A stretch of 64,000 nt of DNA, taken from Tipula vernalis (lineage: Eukaryota > Arthropoda > Insecta > Diptera > Tipulidae). The DNA lies in contig OY282559.1 of the NCBI GenBank assembly GCA_958295665.1, forward strand, positions 127,943,605 to 128,007,604, given 5' to 3'. Positions 28,301-40,300 of this stretch are shown here, in pieces. Position 1 is the first letter of the stretch. Each line of letters opens with the position of its first letter. The notes beneath the pieces are model-generated. The model made no database searches. It saw only the letters and a program-made list of their open reading frames with translations, and had not been told where the DNA came from. Made by a program: the position numbers and the translations under genes.

Positions 28301-31300
28301 GATTCATTTCGGGATTAATGTGGGAGTTGAAATAATCAAACCTAAGTTCTGACCACCTCATGAGGTTTCAAGCCCTTTATATTTTAGTTAGTATATTTAT
28401 AAAAGCTTCTATTTTAATATGGAATACTCTGCTAATTAGGTCATGTCTATCTTGTTGAGTAGAATTTTCGAAAAGTACTTCCTGGTAATGAAAAAATGTT
28501 GCTTCCCATTGTAGCGTTTGAAGGATTTTCATCTTTGTAGGTGGATAAAATTATCAGCCCTTAATTGGTGTTGTTTTGAACGTATAATAGCTAATCGTTC
28601 CGATTATATTTTGACGTATTGATCCATCCAGTATTGATTTAATAGCCCTTTGTATCTTTGCAAAGTATTGCAGTCACAGAAACTGTTTTATTAGTCTTTA
28701 TTTTTCCGGTATGTGCCTCAAATTGTGGTAATAATATGTAATAACCAGCTTATCCGGTATTGAAGAGTATCATAACCTCTATGAGTTCCAAGCAGGAATC
28801 CTTTATTTTAAGTTATCTCGGCCTCGTAAAACTATATCTTGCCGTTTGAATTGCTCACCTTCAATCAATGTAACGATTCATTATTCGTCGAAGCATGTAG
28901 TTCAGCTGTAGATCTTGAATGGTACATTTTTTAACGCAGAATGCTTTAACATAATTATTACAACGATGCATTATTTGCAAAAGTGTAATAATTTCCGATT
29001 TAAGATTTTTAAATATATCTGAACACGTAGAAACTTGTAGTCCTTGGCCTTGATCATCGATAAAATAAATTTGAAGAAATGCATGCTGGTTGGCAGAATT
29101 AGGAAGTACACTTCCAAGCAAGCGTTAAACCTGCCTTGAATTTTGAATGTTGTCATGTAGCCACCTTCTTTAAAAAAAATTGTCTCCAAAAGAAATCATT
29201 TGAAACGCATTATTGTGGCCTCTAGTATTCATCAGAAATTCATTAGGCAATATAGATGAAGGGCGGTTAATATAGAATATTTGGTCGTAGTTGGATTACC
29301 TCTAATTTCACTTTTCCTTCATGGCAACAAATCTCTTTAGATTTTTTCTTTGATTTTAGGGCAGAACAAAATTCAACAATGGAAACCGCAATACAATCAG
29401 TACAGCCGTTCGTTGTTGTGTTTAGCGGTAATAGACATACATAAATACAGGCAGACCTTGACGTTTATATGTATAAAAGGTTCCACAGAGGTTTTGCTGA
29501 TGCTTTGGTTAAACTACAGGTAAATACAAATAGTCGACCGAATTAACCCGACGTTCGAATTCTTAGGAGCCGGTTCTAGGAGTAATGTAAAATGGTGATA
29601 AACTATTCATGCACTGTTTTATTCACTAGATCAGAGCTTCTGCTACTCATTAATTACAAGCCAAGAAGTAATGCCCTACAGTCTGATTGTTTTATCTCCA
29701 GTGATTTAAAAACTTTTTCATCTGAATTTTTTGATTGGAGAGCTTGTTCCTCTCTGTACATTCTATATGACTCAACAGTTTGTACAATTGAACGTTAAGT
29801 CGTAAGAAATGTACTTTTCAACACCTACGAAACACGTTTGATAATCAAATTATCAATTTAAGTTTAACAGTTATATGATTGAAATTTTTGATTCAAAAGA
29901 ATTTGAGAGTTCGAAATTTTTGAAATTATAAAAATTAGAAATGACACGGTTAACCGATTTTATCCCATTTTGAGAATTTCTCTCAAGAAAATGGTTTTAG
30001 CACGATCTAAATAAAACTAAATATCCGGGAAGTAGTACCCACTCGTTTCTCAAAATTTTTAATTATGCCCTCGTAAAATTAGTAAACCGGAAATTTTAAT
30101 TTAGAAATCCTCGATACGCAAATAAATTAAAAGCTTTCACATGCAATTTATTTAGAGAGTGATGTCATTTTCTCGACTAATAAAACAGCTATGTTTATAA
30201 TATTATGAATATAAACCAGTCAGCTGTATCGCCCACCGCGTGTAATCATTTCTAATAATCTAATATTATTCTATTTTTAGAATTCAATTTCAATGTCAAA
30301 TTTTATTCTAAACCAAACAAAATCGGTTACAATATTTAATTTGATAATTGAATCTATAGACTTTGTTAATTTGTACGATTTAGTCGAATTAACGAACTAT
30401 AATGTGGTTGAGGCTAATTAACTAATTGTTTATATAGTCGGACTACAGTGCAAACGGAAGTCAAAATTAATAAATAAGTTTGAAAGTAAATATTAGACCG
30501 ATCGCGACTTTTCATGATCTTTTTGAACAAAAAGATAATTGTATTCTTAATCAAATGATCGTGATGATATTGATCGTGATCTTATACTTATATGCTAAAC
30601 TTGATATTGATCTTCAACATGCAATTGTGTCCGCTTGTATAAATTTTTTAAATCACGACTCTACAAGGATGTAAGATCGTTTAGTTTATCGTGTACGATA
30701 AACTAAATTTTTTTTTTTAAAAATTGTTTTAAATTCGTATTAAAACATTTGAATGAGTGTTTACATGTAAAGCTTAGAAGAAAATTTTTTTCCGAAACGG
30801 AAGATTTGGAATCTTGTTAAAGGCAGTGTTCCACTTACAATGTTGAGTATTTAATATTGGGGCCCATTAACAAACACTCCCAGAGATTTGGGTAAGGTTC
30901 GGCTGTATAGGTCATATAAGCCATGGTGTTTGGCAGATTATTCAGAAGAAGTCTTTCCGAAACGGAGGATTTGAAATCTTGTTAATGTCGGTGTTCCACT
31001 TACAATGTTGAGTATTTAATATTGGGGCCCATTAAGAAGCACTGCCAGAGATTTAGGCAAGATTCAGCCGTAAAGGTCATATAAGCCAAGGTATGAGGCA
31101 CATTATCCACTAGAAGTCTTTCCGAAACGGGGGATTTGGAATCCTGATAATGACCGTTTTGCACTTAAAATATTAAGGATTTTCTATTAAGAGCCCATTA
31201 ACACGCGCTGCCAGGTATTTGGGCAAGGTTCGGCTATATAGGTCATATAAGCCAAGGTGTGGGGGACATTATCCAAAAGAGAATATTTCGGAATGTAGGA

Positions 31301-34300
31301 TTTGAAATCTTGTTAATGGCAGTGTTCCTTTCTAAATACTGAGTATTTTCTATAAGGGTCCCATTAGCACTGCCAAAAATTTAGGCAAGGTTCGGCTGTA
31401 TAGGTTATATAAGCCAAGGTGTTTTGCAACGAAACCACAAGAAGTTTTTTCGAAACGGACGATTTGGAATCTTGTTAATGGCAGTATTCCACTTACAATA
31501 TTGAGTATTTTCTATTGGGGGCCCATTAACAAGCATTGCCAGAGATTTGCACAAGGTTCGGCTATAAAGGTATGAGCCACAATATGCAGCAGAAGTTTTT
31601 TCGAAACGGAGGATTTGAATCTAGTTAATGGCAGTGTTCCACTTACAATATTGAGTATTTTCTATTACGGGCCCATAAACAAGCACTGCCAGAGATTTAG
31701 GCAAGGTTCGTCTATATAGCTCATATAAGCCAAGGTGTGGGGGACATTATCCAAAAGAGAATATTTCGGAATGTAGGATTTGTAATTTTGTTAATGGCAG
31801 TGTTCCCTTCTCAATATTGAGTATTTTCTATAAAGGTCCCATTAGCACTGCCAGAAATTTGGGCAAGGTTTGGCTGTATAGGTCATATAAGCCAAGGTGT
31901 TTGGCAAATAATCCACTATAAGTTTTTTCGAAACGGAGGATTTGGAATCTTGCTAATGGCAGTGTTCCACTTACAATATAGAGTATTTCTAATTAAGGTC
32001 CCATTAGCACTTCCAGAGATTTTGGCAATGTTCGGCTATATAGGTCATATAAGCCATAGAGTTTGGCACATAATCCACAAAAAGTTTTTTCGAAACGGAG
32101 GATTTGTAATCTTGTTAATGGCAGTGTTCCACTTACAATGTTGAGTATTTCATATTGGAAGCCAATTAACAAGCACTGCCAGAAATTTGGCAAGGTTCGG
32201 CTGTACAGGTCATATAAGCCAAGGCATGGGGCACAATATCCAGAAAAAGTCTTTTCGAAACGGAGGATTTGGAATTTAGTTAATGGCAGTGTTCCACTTA
32301 CAATATTGAGTATTTTGTATTAGGGGCCCATTAACAAGCACTGCTAGAGATTTAAACAAGGTTCGGCTATAAAGGTCATATAAGGCAAGGTATGGGGCAC
32401 AATATCCACAAGAAGTCTTTTCGAAACACAGGATTTGGAATCTTGTTAATGGCAGTGTTCCCCTTACAATATTTAGCATTTAAATTTTATGCCCATTAAC
32501 AAGCACTGCCAGAGATTGAGGCAAAGTTCAGCTATATATGTCATATAAGCCAATGTATGGGGCACATTATCCAGCAGAAGTTTTTTTGAAACGGAGGATT
32601 TGGAATCTTGTTAATGGCAGTGTTCCACTGACAATGTTGAGTATTTAATATTGGTGCCCATTAACAAGCACTGCCAGAGATTTGGGCGAGGTTCGGCTAT
32701 ATAGGTCATATAAACCAAGGTATGGGCCACATTATCCAGCAGAAGTTTTTTCGAAACGGAGGATCTGGAATCTTGTTAATGGCAGTGTTCCACTCTCAAT
32801 ATTGAGTATTTATTATTAGGGTCCCATTAGCACTTCCAGAGATTTGGGCAAGGTTCGGCTATACAGGTCTTTGAAGCCATGGTGTTTGGCACATTATCCA
32901 CAAGAAGTTTTTTTTGAAACGGAGGATTTGGAATCTTGTTAATGGCAGTGTTCCACTTTTTTCGAATCGGAGGATTTGAAGTCTTGTTAATGGCGGTGTT
33001 CCCCTTACAATAATTAATATTAATTATTGGGGAGCATTAACAAGCACTGCCAGAGATTTGGGCAAGGTTCAGCTGTATAGGTCATATAAGCCAAGGTATG
33101 GGGCACATTATCCAGAAGAAGTCTTTTCGAAACGTAGGATTTGTAATTCTGATAATGATCGTTTTGCACTAAAAATATAGAGTATTTTCTAATTGAGGCC
33201 CATTAACAAGCACTGCCAGATATTTCTTCAAGGTTCCACTATATAGGTCATATAAGCCAAGGTGTTTGGCAAATAATCAACAAGAAGTTTTTTTCGAAAC
33301 GGAGGATTTGGAATCTTGTTAATGGCAGTGTTCCACTTACAATGTTTAGTATGAAATATTGGGGCCCATTAACAAGCACTGCCAGAGATTTAAGCAAGGT
33401 TCGGATATATAGGATATACAAGCTAAGGTACGAGGCACATTATCCAGAAGAAGTCTTTTCGAAACGGAGGATTTGGAATCTAGTAATTGGCAGTGATTCC
33501 TTACAATATTGAGTATTTTCTAATGGGCGCCCATTAACAAGCTCTGCCAGAGATTTGGGCAAGGTTAGGCTGTTTAAGTCATATAAGCCAAGTTATGGGG
33601 CATATTATCCAGCAGACATTTTTTCGAATCGGAGAATTTGAAGTCTTGTTAATGGCAGTGTTCCCCTTACAATAATAAATAATTATTATTGGGGCCCATT
33701 AACAAGCACTGCCAGAGATTTGGGCAAGGTTCGGCTGTATAGGTCATATAAGCCAAGGTATAGGGCACATTATCCAGAAGAAGTCTTTTCGAAACGTAGG
33801 ATTTGTAATCTTGTTATTGGCAGTGTTTCCTTACAATATTGAGTATTTTCTAATGGGCGCCCATTAACAAGCTCTGCCAGATATTTGGGCAAGGTTCGGC
33901 TGTTTAGATCATATAAGCCAAGGTATGGGGCACATTATCCAGCAGACATTTTTTCGAATCGGAGGATTTGAAATATTGTTAATAGCAGTGTTCCCCTTAC
34001 AATAATTAATATTAATTATTGGGGCCCATTAACAAGCACTGCCAGAGATTTGGAATCTTGTTATTGGAAGTGTTTCCTTACAATATTTAGTATTTTCTAA
34101 TGGGCGCCCATTAACAAGCTCTGCCAGAGATTTGGGCAAGGTTAGGCTGTTTAAGTCATATAAGCCAAGTTAAGGGGCATATTATCCAGCAGACATTTTT
34201 TCGAATCGGAGGATTTAAAGTCTTGTTAATGGCAGTGTTCCCCTTACAATAATTAATATTAATTATTGGGGCCCATTAACAAGCACTGCCAAAGATTTGG

Positions 34301-37300
34301 GCAAGTTTCGGCTGTATAGGTCATATAAGCCAAGGTATGGGGCACACAATCCAGCAGAAGTCTTTTCGAAACGTAGGATTTGTAATCTTGTTAATGGCAG
34401 TGTTCCACTTTCAATATTGAGTATTTTATATTAGGGTCCCATTAGCACTGCCAGAAATTTGGGCAAAGTTCGGCTGTATAGGTCATATAAGCCAAGGTGT
34501 TTGGCAAATAATCCACAAGAAGTTTTTTCGAAACGGAGGATTTGGAATCTTGTTAATGGCATTGTTCCACTTACAATGTTGAGTATTTCATATTGGGGCC
34601 CATTAATAAGCACTGCCAGAGATTTTGGCAAGGTTCGGCTATAAAGGATATATAAGCCAAGGTATGAGGCACATTATCCAAAAGAAGTCTTTTCGAAACT
34701 AGTATTTGGAATCTTGTTAATGGCAGTGTTCCACATACAATATTGAGTATTTTCTATTGGAAGCCAATTAACAAGTGCTGCCAGATATTTGGGCAAGGTT
34801 TGGCTGTTTATGTCAGATAAGCCAAGGTATGGGGCACATTATCCAGCAGAAAATTTTTCGAATCGGAGGATTTGAAGTCTTGTTAATGGCAGTGTTCCAC
34901 TTACAATATTGAGTATTTCCTATTAGGGCCCATTAAGAATCACTGCCAGAGATTTATGCAAGGTTCGGCTTTAAAGGTCATAAAAGCCAAGGTATGGGGC
35001 ACAATATCCAGATGTAGCCTTTTCGAATCGGAGGATTTGGAATCTTGTTAATGGCAGTGTTCCACTTACAATGTTGAGTATTAATTATTGGGGCCCATTA
35101 ACAAGCACTGCCAAAGATTTGGGCAAGATTCGGCTATATAGGTCATATAATCCAAGGTGTGGGGCACAATATCCAGAAGAAGTTACAATGTTGAGTATTT
35201 AATATTGGGGCCGATTAACAAGCACTGCCAAAGATTTGGGCAAGGTTCGGCTGTATAGGTCATATAAGCCGAGGTACGAGCCACGTTATCCAGATAAAGT
35301 TTTTTCGAAACGGAGTATTTGTAATCTTGTTAATGTCCGTTTCGCTCTTAAAATATTGAGTATTTGCTTTTGAAGGCCCATTAACAAGCACTGCCAGGGA
35401 TTTGGGCAAGGTTCGTGTACCTAGGACATATAAGCCGTGGTATGTGGCACATTATCCTAACGAATTTTTTTCGAAACGGTCGGTTTGGAATCTTATTAAT
35501 GGCCGTTTAGCAATTTAAATATTTAGTATTTTCTATTTGGAGCCCATTAACAAACACTGCCAGAGATTTGAGCAAGGTTCGGCTATATATGTCATATAAG
35601 CCAAGGTATGGGGCACCTTATCCAGAAGAATTTTTTTCGGTTTTTGATGTGGCCCCTACCTTGGCTAATATAATCTATGTAGCAGAACCTTTCACAAATC
35701 TATGGGAGTGATTGTTATTTTGGCCATCATAGAAAATACTCCAAAGGTTTATTGAAAATTACTAATATATTTATATTTTAATTGGAATCTTATAGAGTTT
35801 TATTATTCGTATTGGAATTGTATACGTATATGTTTTCATTTTTTGTCAGAAACTTCACGGGCTCTAAAAATTAATACAAAATATTCTTCATATTACTATA
35901 AATTTCTTCTTTTTTTTCTTTATCATTACAGACGTCGCATGAGATGTTCGACCAACATATATTTAACCGCCTTAGCAATAGTTGACATAGTTTTTCTACT
36001 TTTCATACTGCTGCTCTCACTGCAACATCACCATGCGCTGCATCAGACGCGTTACAGCATTTATTGGAAAATGTATGGCCTGTCACATTGGATATGTGAT
36101 GCGGCCGCATACACTTCAATATGGTTAACCGTAAGTTTTACATTAGAACGTTATATAGCGGTTTGTCATCCAATACGTGGACAGGTACTGTGTACCGAGT
36201 CGAGAGCGAAAAGAGTAATCGCAGGTATGTAGGTCAATATTTTTTTCTTTTTGTTGCTATAAATTCGAACGATTTTCATGCGGAATATTTTTTATTTGTT
36301 TGCAGGATGCTTTATTCTATGCTTCTTACTAACCGTTTCGACGGCATTCGAGTATCAAGTAGAAGAAGAAACACGATTTTTTACATCATCGAATAATCTT
36401 TGTCCTAATCCAAATTTAACAAGAACATCACCGGTGGAAGATCATAATGGGACAGAACCATTGATATATTTATCGAATCATAATGTAATGAAGCGTGCAA
36501 TTGAGGAAGTGACAAATCCCATAATTACATACACCGAAAATAATACAAATATTGTACCGACTGGGCCAACACGAATTATAGTGGATGGTATTTCGTGTGA
36601 AGAGAGAATATATTTAGTGATAGCCCTATCTGAATTTGGTAAAAATGATTTGTACAAAACAATTTTCTATGTACTGACCACAATACTATTTGTATTTGGG
36701 CCACTCATCCTATTGGCCACATTCAATTGTTATTTAATTGCGGCCGTTCATCGTTCGCGGCGAGTACGCAAAACAATGACAAATAATTCCTCTGGCTCGG
36801 GTGGTGATTCATCGCAGCAGGAGAATAAAATTACAATAATTTTGATTGCGGTCTGTGTTCTATTCTTGTTATGCCAGAGTCCGACAGCCTTTGTGCTACT
36901 ATATACGATTATTGCGAAACCAGACGAAGACAGTAATGAAATGTTAGGTAAGCATGTCGCAGGAGGGATACTTTGTGAATTTATTTTATTTTGATTTTTT
37001 TCTTTTTTGATTAGCGCTTGGAAATGTGCTCAACTTTTTGATTACCATCAATGCAGCATGCAATTTCATTCTGTATTGTTTGCTGTCCGATAAATATCGA
37101 CATACAACGTGGCAGCTATTGTGCGGCACCGAACAAAAATCACAGGTTACAAAACCAATCAAATTAAAAAAGATTGAAGAGCGTACCGAACTTGAAAAGC
37201 TTTGAAAACTTTATTAATTTTTTATATATTCACATGCAAAGTACAAAAACAAAATCAGAAAATAACGTCCGTATTAATATTTATAAGTGTTTGCTAAACA

Positions 37301-40300
37301 TTAGATATAAACAAACATTAATTATTAATAAAACATTTTTGATATTATTAGATTAAATAAAAAAATAAAAAAAAAAAAAAATGAAAGCTTCCATCAAAAG
37401 CTCTAACTTGTAATTAATTTAATATTGAAACGAATGTACAACAACAACAACACGACTAACCGAAATGCATTTAATTGTTTGGCTTTTTTTTAATAAAAGA
37501 CGCATGTTACATGTATCGTGTGCGGAGCAACCCAAAAACCGCAGCATCAGTGTGCCGTCATTCATAAAACCAGCCTAATAAAAATCATTTACATATTCAG
37601 TCAGATATACATACATACATTTGATTTGGTAAGATTTTGTTGAGATTAATATACGATTAAGCTTTTAAGTAAAGTAATGCACGTATTCTAATCTGCTTCC
37701 TTCTTTAGTAGTACCGTAAATTTAGTATTATATTCATATTTAGTTTATTCATTCCAGGTCATCCAACCTTAAATAGGTTAGTAGTAGTTTGGTTTTGGTT
37801 ACATTATATTTGTCTGCTATAATTTTAATTGCACTTTGCTACAGTCAAAAACGTACACCGAGTTTTTATTTTAACGCTTTATGTGGGGTCCTGTCCTGTC
37901 TACATTTTTGTAAACATTTAATTTCATTTTGATTTCTCGGTAAGAGTCGTAAAGGGTTACGTTTTATTTCTGTACTTTACAAAAAAATCGCTCAAATTTA
38001 GTCAGAAAACAGATGGACATTTATTCAATTACAAACTTCCACAACAGTTATTTGAGTAATTTTATTACTTGGAATTTTATAATAAACATACAGAATTTAA
38101 TTGGTATACTTTACCAGGAGATAATTACATTAACATTCAATTAACTGATTTGTACTAAAAATTGTTTCAATGTACATACAAAAGCTCAGACAAAATTGTA
38201 ATTGGAAAAAAAAATTTTGCGTTACGTTCATAAGGACACACGAAAAAGCGTTTGTGAAAATTAATTCAAACACATTTTCTTCTTGAGACTTTAGGCAACG
38301 TTTCTATCAGGATTTTCAAAGCTCTTATTGTTCAACAAAATTGTATTACAAAAGCTGTCCTCCAATGGAAAAAGTTTACTACTTGCAAGTACCTGTGAAT
38401 AGATGATTCTTTTCTGCGCAACTGTATGACAAATTCGGACTGATCCCCAATGACCAAAAGTTTTAGTAACACAAGTCAATAATAACGTTATAACAGTTTA
38501 CCTTGTAACGTCTACTAATGGTTTAAAGTTTATGACAATTGACAAAAGATGTGTGTATATTAGTAAAAGTGTAATGCTATATAATTATTTATACTTAGGG
38601 AAATATTTTGTGCTAAACGAAATTTTCGCGCGACCAGTCAAAATTAGATTTTTCGATTTTACAAAATTTCACTACTTTTAGAAAGTGTAGTTGGATGTTT
38701 GATGGACAATGACAGTAAATTTTGCTTCCAATTTTTTTTTTTTTTTTTTGATCCCGAATGACCTCTAAATACTCAATTTCTTTGAAATACTGAACCATAG
38801 TACCATTTAACGAGGGAGCTCTAAACGTTAAAAACTTAGTTTGGCTCGATGCTAAGATTTTGCCGGACAGAGCAATTCTGTACTCTGCTGAGTGTCTTCT
38901 GCATGAAGTCGAAGATGATATAATCGCAAATTTATCCGAATAGCGCTTGACGCCATATCCATGGCTACACATAAGAGTTGTGGGGGTGGTTATTGATACG
39001 TTAGATAGCGTTTGTGCCCGGTTGAACCACACTTCCACTTTCTGTAAGCACGCGTTTGAAGCACGTGCTGAGATCGATATTATAAACTCGGAGATTTATG
39101 TTGCTACTCTCACACTAATAATAAATATACGATGGTTTATATTTACGTTACAATAGTGGACGTTATTGGTGCCGCCACACTATCCTACTCCAGTGAACGC
39201 AGTGAACGATAGAAAGCTATCCGAAGCGAGCTGGCTTGTTGATGTTGCGACCCCCTCTTGATTTAGATTGCTCAGTGAGATTATTATGGAAATTACTTTT
39301 TTCTGAGCTGGTTTGTTTACTTCTCCGGTTTGTGTTGGGCTCTGCGTAGAGTTTGGCTTGGTTGGTATTTCAATCGATTCATCTGCTGGTTGATCAAGTT
39401 GTAGTGCTTCGATGAAACAGGGTTTAAGCCGATTTATTGAAACCGTTGATTCGATACCTTTAATTAGTAGCGTGAAATATTTTTCATTGCGTTTGGTTAC
39501 CGGGTATGGTCCCTCGTATATGGAGGTTGTAATGATTGACGAACCGCGTCAGTTCGGGCCAAAACGAACTCGCATGTTGGTAGTTCTTTGAATACGAAGA
39601 TTGGTTCTTTCGAATGTCGTGAAGTCGACGAAGGTTGAATGTCTTTGAATTGGCTGCGCAACTGTATGACGAATTCGGACTGATGGATATTTTTGCTGGG
39701 TTGAATGAAATCCGCTGGTAGTCGTATATGTTCTCCATAAACGAGTTCAGCTGACGAACTTTGAAAATCGTCTCGGAACGACGTTCTCCGACCGAGTAGT
39801 ATTAGCGGTAACTACTTTGTCCATTGTTTTTCACCGACGCACATTATTGCGGCTTTAAAACTGCGGTGCCACCGTTCTAACATCCCGTTGCAAGCTGGAT
39901 TGTAAGCGGTAGTTCGCTTGCGTAGGAATCCAAGTGATTTTGAGAGTTCGTCGAATATCGTTGCTTTGAATTGTGCGCCTCTATCGGTTACGATGCTAGT
40001 TGGTACTTCGAATCGGCTGATCCATGTTTTGATCAACACATCAGCTATGGTTTCAGCTTTAATATTCGGGATTGGAGTGGCTTCTGGCCAGCGTGTATAG
40101 CGATCGATCATTGTTAAACAATATAAGTTACCTTCGGACGGTTGTAAAGGTCCGCTGATGTCGATGTGAAGTTCATTGAATCGTTTACTGGTCAGTTCAT
40201 AAGTTCCAGTCTTATTTTTGACGTGTTTTGTTATTTTGCACTTTTGGCAACGTGCACAATGTTTGACACAAGAGCGTATTTCTTGGTATATAGCTGGCGA

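Noticed and set aside
30780..35640. Possible CRISPR-like or coding array
   Set aside because: Units are about 165 bp, abut without unique spacers and diverge gradually; the short frames in it are in arbitrary phases. It is a tandem satellite in a eukaryotic intron.
38613..39038. 141-codon minus frame as a gene
   Set aside because: It crosses a poly-T run giving a lysine string, overlaps the candidate LTR and shows no family motif.
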